From Porphyra umbilicalis (lineage: Eukaryota; Rhodophyta; Bangiophyceae; Bangiales; Bangiaceae), in contig KV918782.1 of NCBI GenBank assembly GCA_002049455.2, positions 372,001 through 436,000 of the forward strand: a stretch of DNA of 64,000 bases, in the 5' to 3' direction. Both the position numbers and the translations under genes were made by a program. Positions 1-10,393 of the stretch are shown one piece after another. The notes beneath the pieces were generated by a model. It saw nothing but the letters and a program-made list of their open reading frames with translations. It had not been told where the DNA came from and searched no databases. Positions within the stretch are counted from its first letter, which is position 1; the number at the start of each line of letters is the position of its first letter.

Positions 1-592
1 ACAGTAAACACCATAGCACAGGACAAGGTGCAGAAATAGAGCCAAGAGAAGAGCGGCGTGTACAGGTCAGTGGCCAGTTCAGACAAAACAACCCGGCAGT
101 CGGACACTCCCCACTTACTCACCCGTCCAACGGAGAAGGATCTGGGTGGTCGTGAAGCGGGTGGTCGTGACGGCGGCGTCCAAATGGGCCAATCCGACGG
201 GAGAGGTTGCGGGGGCGGCGTCCGGCTGTACGCCGATAGTGCGGACGCGGCGCAGCGAGAGATGCCCCCGTCCCCTGTCTCCATCCCCTCTCCTCTTCCA
301 CCTCCCTCGTACTCCTCCCGCGCCTCTCTCCCTTCCCCCCCTCCCGTCCTCCCGAACATATCCAGCTCAAAGGTTGGCATAAAAAAAATCACAGCAAGAC
401 GTCTCACATGCGTCCACATACCTTCACATAGGGCACGCTCCAAGGAAGCAAGGGGGGGGGATACGTGCCTGGGACAACGCCAAGGACGGGGACAACAGGT
501 GTGCGCGAGGGGGGGAGGGGACGACCAAGATCCGTTGCAACGCCGCCGAAGCAGCCGATCTGGTTAAACGACGGGGGGGCGGGCGGCACACA
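1..592. other. No recognisable gene
   Basis: Short open frames overlap on both strands without a conserved motif or a consistent codon pattern. A C-rich tract lies near 280-350 and a G-rich patch near 450-600. I see no RNA gene and no repeat ends here. Confidence 0.5.
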
Positions 593-2043
593 TCAGGAAT
601 GGGCGTCTGGGGGGGGGAAAGCTGCCCAAGCGCCGGCGATCTGGGCCACACACTGCGGCGCGGAAGATCGCCTCACGTGCAGCGCGCGTCGGGCGACAGA
701 CCGCCCGAGATCCTGGATTTTCTGACAAGCTGCAATTGTGGGGGCTCGCTCAGGTGGCTTGGAATGATGCTTGCTGTTTGGCCCGCTCCTGCGAGCCGCT
801 GTATCAGTCGAACGGCCTTTGTTTCCGACCGAAATGGACTTCAAGGCCACCGGATTCGGCTTTTTCCGGGATCCCGGGGCCAAAAAAGCTGGATATCCAG
901 CAAAAATTTCCCGTAGGGCCGCTTCTGCCTTGACGACGACCGCCGCCTTGGAATTGACGGCGGCGGCCACCGCGGCCGAGAGCGGCTGCACCTCCCCCGT
1001 CTTGGCCTCAAAAGCGGCCGCCGCTACAGACTTGATGGCCGCCGACACGGCGCCAGCGAGCGGTTGCTCCTTCGCGGGGGGGGCCGTCTCTGCTTTGACG
1101 GCGGCCGCCGCCGCGCCCGCGACCTGCTGCTCCACCGTGGCGGCCGCCAGCTCAGACTTGACGGCAGCCCTGACCTTGACGGCGGCCGCCATGGCCCCCG
1201 CGACTGGCTGCTTCCCCGCCTTGAACTTGACGGCGGCCTCCGCCTTGTTCTTGACGGCGGCCGCCGCCTTGTGCTTGACGGAGGCCGCCGATGCGCCCGC
1301 CCGCGGCTGCTCCTCCGCCTTGAACTGGACGGCGGCCGCCGCCTGGTTCTTGAAGGCGGCCGATGCCGCGCCCGCGAGCGGCTGCTCCTCCTCGGCGGCC
1401 GCAGCTGCCGTCGAGCCTCCTAGTGACACGCTCGCGCCGACGGCGGCTCTACCTTGACGGCAGCCGCCGCCTCCGTCTTGATGGCGGCCGCCACCGCTCG
1501 CACCTCTGGCTGCATCGCCGCGGCGGCTGCCGCCGGCGTCGAGCCGCCGCGCGACGTGTCTTTTTTCACAACAGCGGACGCCTGCAAGGCGTTTGCAGCA
1601 GGTTTCAGGCGCTGACGCCGCATTAGCTCTTTCGTACCGGCCTCGCGGCCGGTCTCAATGGCGCACGCGCGGTCATTCTCCCGCTCGCGCGCAGTCTTCA
1701 TTGCCACGGCGGCGTCGCGGGCCACCGTGGACGCCGCTGGGGCTCCGGCGCGCATCGGCGTCGCCTCTACACATGCGCGTGCAATGCCTCGAACAGTGCT
1801 CGCCGCCAGCGGCGTCACACGCGCCCGACCGGTGCCGCTTGCGCCCGAAGAGGCATCCATGGCCGCACACCGTGCGCCGGCGCGTACGCGGCGCCGCGTG
1901 CGCCTCGACGTCGGAGGAGGGCGTGAGGAAAGGGAAGGCGCGCGCGGCGAAGACGGCGGGTTGGTGGTGGAGTGCTCCTGCGCAGAACGGCGCGGACCAT
2001 AGCGGCTGGAGCTCCCGTGCACCGAGCAGCGCCGACAGCACAT
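593..2043 (-). CDS. Possible Ala/Lys-rich repeat protein of unknown function, one frame break
   Basis: Not recognised. A minus-strand ATG at 2043 opens a frame of about 207 codons that stops at 1420. The same style of sequence then continues one frame over from about 1429 to a stop at 593, so a -1 shift near 1425 would join them; an intron or two separate ORFs are alternatives. The second part is built of loose repeats of 25-30 residues, each with an E/K-Q-P-x-A-G-A core followed by A-A-A-V-K runs. Several V/I-K-x-E tetrads (IKTE, VKVE, VKAE) match the consensus for SUMO attachment, which may only reflect composition. Third codon positions are strongly G/C, like the confident genes. No domain or localisation signal is visible. 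Confidence 0.35.
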
Positions 2044-3769
2044 GCGCGCGTCATACCTTCTTCGAGCTCAGCGCCCCAACAGGCGCCACGTGCACGTAGA
2101 CCACATATCTAAAAGCGTCAATCGCTGCACCAACCGCGTGCACTGGTGCCTGGACAGCTGAAACGTGCCTCCCAGGGACAGCAAAAGCATATCGTCTGCC
2201 GGTGACATCGTCGGCCAGGCAGGAAACATCCATCGACAAGGATTCTCGATGGCTTCCGATGGGGCCTTGAGAACCCCATCGACGCGCCCTTTCGGTGGAT
2301 CTTCGATGGACCCTCGATGACTGTACGCCGAGGAAGCCGGCTTAGAATCTCCGCTCCCATGATTCGTCGCTTGTGACGGTCGCACCAAAAGGTTTGTCCA
2401 ATAGCGTGAGTGTTCTATTACTGAGTTGAACGCAATAACTGTTTGACCAGGGTGAACCGTATTTTGGTACGTAATGGACGTGTAGCGTCATTGCAATTAG
2501 GCCGACACAGGGCATTCCCCGACAGCACGCCAGCACGCGACCCGGCACACCCTCCCGCTACCGTTGCCGGCGCCCCGCCACGGGGCGGGACAGCTCCCCC
2601 GGCCGCTCTGTCGCCGTGGTTCCCGACCACCCCCACGCGCTTCCTCGCCCCAGCTACGCCCGCGGCGGGGCGCCAGGCGATCCAGCGGCGGCGGTCGGGC
2701 CACCGTCACCGCGACGCCGAGTGGCGCCCCCTTTGCGGAATCCGTCCGCCCGTCGAGGGACCTCCGCCGCCCTGTGCGCTCCCCGCGCCGACGGCCTCAG
2801 AACCCGTCGCCAACGGCGGCAGCAACAGACGACGGCCGGCGCGGCTGCCGACGAGGGGGCGGACGCGCCACCGCTGCTGCCAGCCGGACCGGACAGGTGC
2901 CACAAACCGTGGCAGGCAAACACGCCAACGCCGCCATCCCCCCTCCCCCCCACCGCGAACGTGTAGCGGTAGCGTCGCCACGCCGGCGCCCGGCGGGGGT
3001 CGCACATCGGCCGCGCCAGCGCCGCGCGGATCACAGGCACGTCGGACGGGAGGGCGGCGCTGAGGGCGCGCGTTCACGCCAACGACGAGGCGGTCGGCGA
3101 CGGCGTGTAACGGGGTGGGGGGGGCGGGGCACCTCGCCGCCGCATCCGCCCGGGGGGGATGGGGAAGCTCCTCCCGCCCGCGACCGCCACCGCCACCGAC
3201 GGGGGCGGCGGCGGCCGCTCGGGTGGCGACGGTTTGGGTGGTGAGGGACACGGCGCCGCAGGGGCGGGCCCCCCCCCTAGCATGCCCGCCCGGCAGGGCC
3301 AAAGACGCGCAAGCAGAGAAGGGACAGCCCGCTACAGTATAAGACCGCGCCTTGCTGGCGGCCATCTCCTCGCGAGCGATTCTCAGACACATAAGTCAGG
3401 CCCGTTCGCTCTTGCGGCCTCGCTCGGTCCTTGAGCAGATAAGCACGTCGTGGATGCCGCACCCTGCTGCTCACATTCCCGTTGCATTACATTTACAGTG
3501 CCCCTCCACAGTAAGCAGCATACCTGTCGGAGCAAGATCTGTCCCTTATCCAACGGGGATAGCAGCTGGACCAATCATTCGCGAGAGTGCCCGTGCTTAA
3601 TGCTAGCTGTAACGGCGGTCAAGACTCGCGGCGCAGACCGTGAGGCAGTAACGGACGTGTTGTTGGGTTCCTGTCAACGGCTGTGTGTCCATCGGGCGAT
3701 GCACTTCGATGGAGACTCGGATGGGCCCAAAAACGCCCATCGAATGCCGGTTTCGATGGTCGATGCAGC
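2044..3769. other. Unassigned GC-rich stretch with two CCATCGA-rich patches
   Basis: No gene can be defended. Between about 2500 and 3400 all frames stay open because the DNA is very GC-rich, and no frame shows a family motif. Two patches, about 2225-2325 and 3685-3768, are crowded with CGATGG/CCATCGA words in opposite orientations. They could be subterminal repeats of an old transposon, but I could not define ends or a target duplication. Confidence 0.4.
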
Positions 3770-5592
3770 CACAGCACGTTGTCAAATTGGGTCACGGAGA
3801 ACTTAAAATATATGCGAACCGTGAGAGGTCGTGAGAGAAATGTTTTTCCATGCAGCAAACCTCGTGACACCATCCTCGCAAATGTCGCTGTGTCGATCTC
3901 TAAAAGGCTCTGTCTGAGAAGGCTTTCTGACACCCCCAGAGACCTTCTTACCCCACCCACCTGGTCACCCCTACCCATGTGCGTACTCGTCTACTCCCAA
4001 TAGCTGCGGGCACCGCCCAACCACGGACACTTGTGCTTGCCTCCTTTCCTGTCCTCTCCCACTCCTTTCTCCTGCTGGCAGGGGGGGGGGGGCGAGGGGG
4101 GCTGCACATACATGCCGAGGGGGTCGGGGAGGATGGGGGCGCAAACGGTGTCGCTAGAGTGGGACGGCTGCTGGCATTGCCGTGCAGAGCTCTGGCAGGG
4201 TCATGGGGCAGGTCCTCCTTGCGCGATCAAACGGCACCCTTCACACCCAGTTCAAGGCAGACTTGGCGTACACAGTATGCATTCTTGCGGGCACATGGAG
4301 ACCTCTGCTCGGACGCCTCACCGTCGTAGCTTGTGTCAGCCAGACTTTGTTCAGTACCTGTTGGCATGATAGTCTGCTACCAATGGGGACCCAGGATGCG
4401 CCCCCGGTCAACCGGGCAGCCAACCAGCGGGCTGGAAAACGTCAAGCCTTGTGCTTGGGGATAGCGGGGCGATTAATAATAATTCGAAGTGCTGGGCGGC
4501 GCCAATGCGCGCCCTCGGCATGTGTGCAGGTGACTGCCATGCTGCCCCCAGCCCCGCTCCTGGCTGCCGCCCAAGTGCACAAGTGCTGCCAACATCCCCG
4601 CTCGCTCTCCTGGCCGACCGCTCGGCCCACCCTCCTGGCGGACCGCCCCGCCCACCCTCTGGTCGACCGCCCCACCCACCCTCCTGGCCGGAAGCCCCGG
4701 CCACCCTCTGTTCGATCGCCCCGCCCACCCTCCTGCCGACCGCCCTCGTTCCTGTCGTATTCTTATCTGCATCCCCTCCATCCCACGCATTCTCTCCAGC
4801 TCGCACGGGGGCGGGGGGGAGTCACTCTACGACGGGCCGGACGACGTTTGCAGTCGCTGGACTAGTGGTGGTGGCGATTGGGTGGGGATCCACACTGGCG
4901 CAGTGTGGATAGTGTGACGCGCGCGGTGGGTGGGTGGTGGATGGGTTGGATGAACTGACCACGTACTTCTTTTTCGTGTTCGCTCGCCCGTCCCCCATGT
5001 ATCCTTACCATGCATATGTGCGATGGCTTCCTCTTTCTTGGCTTCTGTTTCTTTGCAAACCAATGGGTGTTGCTGACATCGAAGTCGAGTAACTTGTGTC
5101 ATACGCACATGCATGCGTGGTGTCCGCGAGTCGCTGACATGGTGAGCTTGCTGTTGTCCGGTGGCCTGTAGCTCTGTCAGAGTTTGCGGCTGTGTGCAGT
5201 TAGCTACATGTCTGCGTGACTCTGTAGCACACCGTGGCTTTCTTATCGATTTCGTGTCTGCTCTGCCACCCGTGCCCGCGCCGAGCAACAATAAAGCGAC
5301 CGTGTCTTTCAATGCATCTTTGGCATGTATCCTCAATGCTGGCCGGTGTCACATCCTTTCCTCCGTCAGGGTCTTGCTCCACTTCTTCCCCGAGACCTCC
5401 GAGGGATCATTGCGGCGAGTCTCGCAACATATGTCTCGAAGGATGTGAACTTCTCCTTAAAGATTGGGCAAAGAGGAGTTATGTACTCATTTTCGATCTC
5501 TCTCTGAACGCAAAGGGGTCGAGCAGCAATACGGTTCGGCCTTGTTGCAGATACCTTGGAACCTGACACGAGATTTCATCAACGCGCTGTGG
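3770..5592 (+). repeat. Left arm of a 1,823-bp near-perfect inverted repeat (mobile-element-like)
   Basis: This segment is repeated in reverse orientation at 15285-17107. The two copies are exactly the same length, and I noticed only three substitutions (at 3857, 4441 and 5445 here). The ends are themselves short inverted repeats: CACAGCACGTTG at the start and the complement of CCACAGCGCGTTG at the end. That is typical of a non-autonomous DNA transposon. No transposase-like ORF lies inside, and I found no clear target duplication at either copy, so the class is open. Inside are a C-rich minisatellite and an AATAAA at about 5290. Confidence 0.85.
4612..4745 (+). repeat. C-rich minisatellite inside the left inverted-repeat arm
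   Basis: About six imperfect units of 22-23 bp, each containing GACCGC(C/T)C and CCCACCCTCC. The same array is present in the right arm at about 16130-16268, reverse complemented. It looks like an ordinary VNTR, without the strict unit and spacer pattern of a CRISPR array. Confidence 0.7.
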
Positions 5593-6424
5593 CCCGATAC
5601 ATGCTCGATGTGATTTCCTGCCGGGCCGACGATTGGAGCCCTTGGGCCGCAGGAGGGACCCCGTCAGGCGCCAGATTGCGCCAGTCGGCCCTTGCCGCCG
5701 ACGTGAACGATTGGATCGAGGAGGACGAGGCGCCCACAGCCGGCGTTGGCGGCATCGGCACCGGTCCCGGAATAGGGGCGATTGGCGGCGCACCGCCTCT
5801 GGTGTTTGGAACCCTTCGTCCGGTGGTGGGTGTCGGTGGGGGTGGCGAGGAGCCCCCAATCAGCAATGGCAGCAACGGCGAGGATCCTTCAGGGGACTAT
5901 GGGGAGAGGCAGGACGACGGCAGGCCGTCTTAGGAAGACCATGCGGACGACGAAAGGGAGTGGTCGCTGGCTCTCTCGGGTGACGACCCACCTTCGACGG
6001 GGAGCCGTCGGTAGAGCTCACCGACGACGACGACCTCGACGGGGGTGTGTCGGACACGGGCGGCGACAGAGACGACGGGGCGGGGGCGGCGTGGAATGGC
6101 GCGGAGGGTGGCACGTCGCCCGTGGGCGGCGGCAGTCGTAGCGACGGCATGGAAGAATGGAAGGAAGATTCCTTGGTGGAGGGCTGCGCGTATGGAGGTA
6201 GCGACGGCGTGGCGCTGGACGCCGACGGGAGCGGTGGCGACTGGGAAGAGCCAGCGGTAGAGGAGGACGACGAGGACGAGGACGGGCATGGCGACGACGG
6301 CGTTGACGAGTGTGGCGATGAGGGCGAGAACGAGTGTGGCAATGAGGGCGAGGACGATGAAGGCGAGGACGAGTGTGGTGACGAGGGCGAGGAAGAGTGT
6401 CGCGACGAGGTCCTGTGGGAATGA
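5593..6424 (+). pseudogene. Broken 3' end of an acidic-tailed protein, family unknown
   Basis: Coding-like sequence begins right at the edge of the left inverted-repeat arm and runs to a TGA at 6422-6424. It carries a TAG at about 5931-5933 and needs a -1 frame change between about 5990 and 6020 to stay open. The last 50 residues are a run of acidic units of the type D/N-E-G-E-D/N-E-C-G. Acidic tails are common in pogo/Tc5-type transposases and in many regulators, so this is no identification. The open frame starts exactly at the repeat boundary, which suggests the 1,823-bp element inserted into a longer ORF. No matching upstream part was found to the left of 3770. Confidence 0.4.
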
Positions 6425-7140
6425 TTTCCCTGGACTTTAGTACAGGGTACTATACACACCCGCACGTTGAAGAATAAGTTGCCTTTTCCAGTGCACGTTG
6501 CGGGAGTACTTGACCAAAACCGTCCCGGGCGGGCCTTTTAGCGCCCTACGTTGTCCGGCGACGTCCCCCGTTTGTCTCTTGACTATGGAAAGAAGCGCAT
6601 AGGTCCGCCCGACCATCGTACGAGTTTGCTCGAGGTGGCGACGTCTTCATCGTCCGTACGGTCCGCGGGAGCAGATCGTGGTTAAAAAGGTACGTGAGGG
6701 CAGGTGCGGTGTTTGCGGGGTCGTGAGGGTGGGTTGACGGGGGCGGATGTGGTCACGCTCGCGTAAGTTTTGGGGACTTGCCGAAAAGGTGGCTTCAGAG
6801 GCCTGAGAGAGCGGTTTCCTTTCGAATGTTCGAATGGGGGGTTGTGTGGTCGCGGATCGCGTGGCTGCTCGAGCGGTTGCGGCCGTTCCCGTTGCCCGTG
6901 GTCGACTGGATCGGGGAGGTGGCGGCCCCCGACGGAGCATGGGCGTTGCAGGGTGTAGGGGCTGGAGGAAGAGCTGCGTGTTTTTTTGGGTACGTTGATC
7001 ATGGGGAGCCGGTCGGGGTGGGAGGGTGCTCGGTGGTGGGGGGTGGGGGCGGTGTGGGACGGGAGGCGGCGGGGCTGGCGACGTGTTGGGCGCCGCGCCG
7101 GTGACGCCGCCACCCTCTGAGCGAGACGGCGACGGCGGGC

Positions 7141-7222
7141 GGTGGCGGCGGCCGCGGTGGCGGCGGCCGCGGTGGCGGCGGCCGCGGTGGCGGCGGCCGC
7201 GGTGGCGGCGGCCGCGGTGGCG
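7141..7222 (+). repeat. 15-bp GC minisatellite
   Basis: Five and a half near-perfect tandem copies of GGTGGCGGCGGCCGC. The unit contains a NotI-like GCGGCCGC core. Confidence 0.9.
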
Positions 7223-9084
7223 TGGCACCCCTGCTGTTTCTCCCCTCACCCCCCCCCCCCCCCCCCCCGCCATCCACGGCTTCTTCCCCTACCCCCTCCC
7301 CCCTATAGCCCCCCCGTACTCCCCCCGCCCCATCCACTACCGCGGCGGCCTCGATGCGCGGTGGCGGCCACGCGCCTGCCCCCGCGCGTGGGCCGCGACG
7401 CTCCCCACTGTGGCGCGCCGCCACGGACGGCGAACGCGCCCTCCCCCGCGCCGCCCCGTCCCGGTCGCCGCCCCGCCGCGGCCGCCCCGCGCCGCCCGCC
7501 ATGAGCGGCGCCCCGCGCGCGCGTCGGCAGCGGCGGCGGCACCGCCGCCGCCGCCGCCCGTCGAACCGGCGGTGACCCCACCTGCGGCGTGCGTGGCGGG
7601 CGCGCGGCCTGCCGGCGGCGGTGTTTTCCCTTTTCCTTTTTTTGCCCGCCGTGGACCCCCGTCGTGCCGGACGACGCGCGACGCGCGCGCTCCCCCGCCC
7701 GCGTCCGCCCTGCCCCGTTGCGAGCTGTACGCGCGCCGGGCGGCGGGCATGGCGCTCCCTTGGTGACTGGTCGCGCCCTCCACCGCACTGGGCTTTGCGG
7801 CCGCGTCGATCGCCGCTGCAGCGTCGGTCGCCGGCGGCGCGCTGACGGGCGGCGGCGGCGGCGGCTGCGGCGGCGGCGGCGGCGGCGGCGGCGCGTCAAC
7901 GTCTGCCTCCTGCGCCGCGGTGGCCGCCGCGCGGCGGCGGGTGACCCCCCCCCCCCGGGCGGTTGCGGCCACCACCGTGGCCGCCACGCCCGCTGCCGCC
8001 CGCCTTGCGGCCGCCGCGCAGCGCCGGGTGCGGTCTGGGGCAGCGGGGGCGAGGCGCTGGCGGCAGCCGCTGCGCGCGCCCGTCGTCTTGCCGGCGGTAG
8101 CCGGCGGCAGCGGCGGCGGCGGCGGCAGCGCGGGAGGCGGTGGCGGTGACAACGGCGGCGGGGTGTCCGTCCCCCTTCCCAACTGCGCCCAGCCGCCAGC
8201 GGCGGCCGCAGGAGCGCCGTCCCGCGGCCGCCGGCGCGCGCACCGCGGCGGGCACCCAACCGGGACACGTGACGCCACAGGCAGTCGTCTCCCGCGTCTG
8301 CGCCCGCGCCCTCGACGGGCGTGCCGGTAGCTCGCAGGCCGCTGCCCCCGTCTGCGGAACCGTCACGCGCGTGCGGCTCGCCTCCGCGCCGCCGCCACCC
8401 GCCCACCCGCGGCGGTCCGAAACGCCGCCCGTCGCCCTGTGGCCGCCGCCGCCCCCGCACGCCGCGCGACACCAGCGCCGCCGGGTGCACGCCGCCCCGC
8501 CGAGCGCCGTCGTCCATCGCGCCGGCGGGGGGGGCGGCGGCGGCCGGCGGTGCGGCCGGCCGCCGCCGCCGGGCAAGCGGCTGGGTGGCGGGGTCGGCGT
8601 GCGCCGACCGACGGCGGTGGCGTCGTGAGGGGCGACCGCTCGACGAGGCGGCGCCAGCCCTGCGCGGTGGGCGCGGGGGGCTCGACGCGCAGGCTGCCCG
8701 GTGTGGGCCGCACCCGCCTGCGTGGCGGGCGCGGGGGGCTCGACCGGCAGGCTGCCCGCGTCGGTAGCGCCCTCGGCCGACGGCGCCGTGACGCCCGGGC
8801 CGTGGGGGGCCGCGACGGCGGAGGGTTGGGGCGCGGCCGACGGCGCCGCGACCGCGGTCCACTGCGGTCGCCGCAGCTGTGGCCGGCTGCGGTGCGGGAG
8901 CCTCGTGTAAACCCGTGCGGCGCTGTGACCGGCCGTAGGGCGCGTCCGGTGGCACGCGTCGTGGGTGGGCAGAGGCAGGCGGCGCCGCGGGCGAGGGCGG
9001 GCAGGGCGGGGGGGGTTGACGGGCAAGTGGGTTGTGGTTGCGACGTGCGGTGAACGTATTTTTAATATCTTATTCAGTTTGGTC

Positions 9085-9132
9085 ATTTTCAAGTTCCCAG
9101 GCCAGGGTGTTTTCGCGAACGCGCCTTCAGTG
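9085..9132 (+). repeat. Transposon terminal motif (CACTG family), right-end orientation
   Basis: The sequence ...CCAGGGTGTTTTCGCGAACGCGCCTTCAGTG is the reverse complement of a terminus starting CACTGAAGGCGCGTTCGCGA. Related copies end at about 29151, 39014 (degenerate), 53967 and 57061. One copy in the opposite orientation starts at 24814. No left partner for this copy was found. Confidence 0.7.
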
Positions 9133-10393
9133 AAAAGCGAATATTTGTCACATGGAGGCCAAAAAATGAACAATCAGAGTTTGTCTCCGTGACTGTACGA
9201 CTCGTCTCGCTTCCATCTTTTGCTTCCCCGGGGCACGTCTGCCAAGCAGGCGCTACGGGACGGGGGAAGCGACGGCGTCGCTCCCCACTCCCCCCGCCCG
9301 CGCAGTCGAACAAGACGTACGATCCAGGGGGCGTGGCTCCCCCTCCGCACCAGCGCCGCCCGCCGACCGCATGCACAGCCACACGCCTCGGGGAGGCGGG
9401 GGGGGGAAGCGCCCCCGCGGACGGGGCGGGTTGTCCCGCGGTCCCTCTGTTTTCCGTGGTTGACACGGCCGCAACCCCGAACGCCACCGGCCACGCGGCG
9501 CACGTCGCACCTGCTTCCTTCCGTGCCGCTGCATGCCGAAAAAACAAGGCCGCCGCGTCGACGCGCACCCACCACGCCACAACCGACGGCGGCGCGGGGC
9601 CCACTCCGCGGCACCGCAAGGGAGATCTACCGCACCGTCCCGACGGCCGCGCCGCTGACGCAGCTGCCATGCCGGCTGGCGCGCAGGCGCCGGCGCGTCG
9701 CGGCCGCCTCGCAGGGCGGCGGCGGATCGTTGCCCGCGCCCGCGCCGCGGCCGACACCCGCGGGGACGCCACGGGGGCGCGTCTGGGCTCTTGCACGGCT
9801 GGACGGCCGGCCCCGTCTCTGCGGGCACCCCGGGTGTCCCGCGCAGCGGCCGTCCGCCTCGTGGGCGCGCCGGCGCCCCCCTCACCCCCGTGGTCGCCCG
9901 ACAACCGGCGGGCAGACCCCCCAACCGACCGCAAACCGGGGAATGCAAGGGTGGGGGACGCGCGTGGTCATCCACACAAAAAAGGAAACCGGGCAGCAAG
10001 GCACGCGGCGGACCTCGACGCCCTTTTTCCTCGCCTCCGCCCGCCTCGCTCGATAGCGCCAAACCTACAAGTCACGCTGCCCCCCCCCCCCCCCCCCCCG
10101 CCATGCCTGCAGAGACATCATCCAGCCCCGATTCCCCCACGCCGCCCGGCCGGCCACGGCTCCCCCACGCTGTCGGTGGCAACCCACCAGCAGCTGCGCC
10201 CCCCCCACCCCGACGCCAACGCCCGACAGCGTCGGAGACACGCTCGAGCGACAGCTTGGGGAGCGCGAAGAGGACGCGGCGGCAGCGTGAGGGGCGGGGC
10301 GGCGGGCAGCCGTCCACGCGGCGGCCGTGGCGGGGGAGGACCCCGTCCCCCCCGGCACCCGCACGTCGCCGCCGCTCTGGCGGCCACCGCCCT
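9133..10393. other. Intergenic, downstream of the helicase
   Basis: GC-rich DNA in which several frames stay open by composition. A 19-base C run sits near 10081. A plus-strand ATG at 10102 has a good context and a Ser/Arg-rich frame behind it. It runs into the antisense of the helicase 3' end and shows no motif, so it is not called a gene. Confidence 0.4.

Larger units (their letters stand above)
6425..9132. other. GC-rich, repeat-derived segment without an assignable gene
   Basis: The part from about 6470 to 7120 is a diverged copy of 39870-40260. Both contain GGTACGTGAGGGCAGGTGCG, a GTGCACGTTGC(G/A)GGAGTAC block and a TTCTTGACTATGG or TCTTGACTATGG block. From about 7000 to 8960 both strands are open in several frames. 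In the minus strand a short peptide (N-S-R-G-A-T-P-P) is shared in frame with 28.3-28.5 kb, so an old coding region of a repeat family is possible. The right end is a terminal-motif copy at 9085-9132. The long ORFs here have no family motif and are probably a product of base composition. Confidence 0.5.

Noticed and set aside
4612-4745. Possible CRISPR-like array
   Set aside because: Units are directly adjacent and imperfect, without unique spacers of constant length; it is a minisatellite.
7303-8955. A 550-codon minus-strand ORF and long overlapping ORFs on the plus strand
   Set aside because: All frames stay open in this GC-rich tract; no motif, no consistent codon pattern and heavy Arg/Pro/Ala content point to composition, not a gene.
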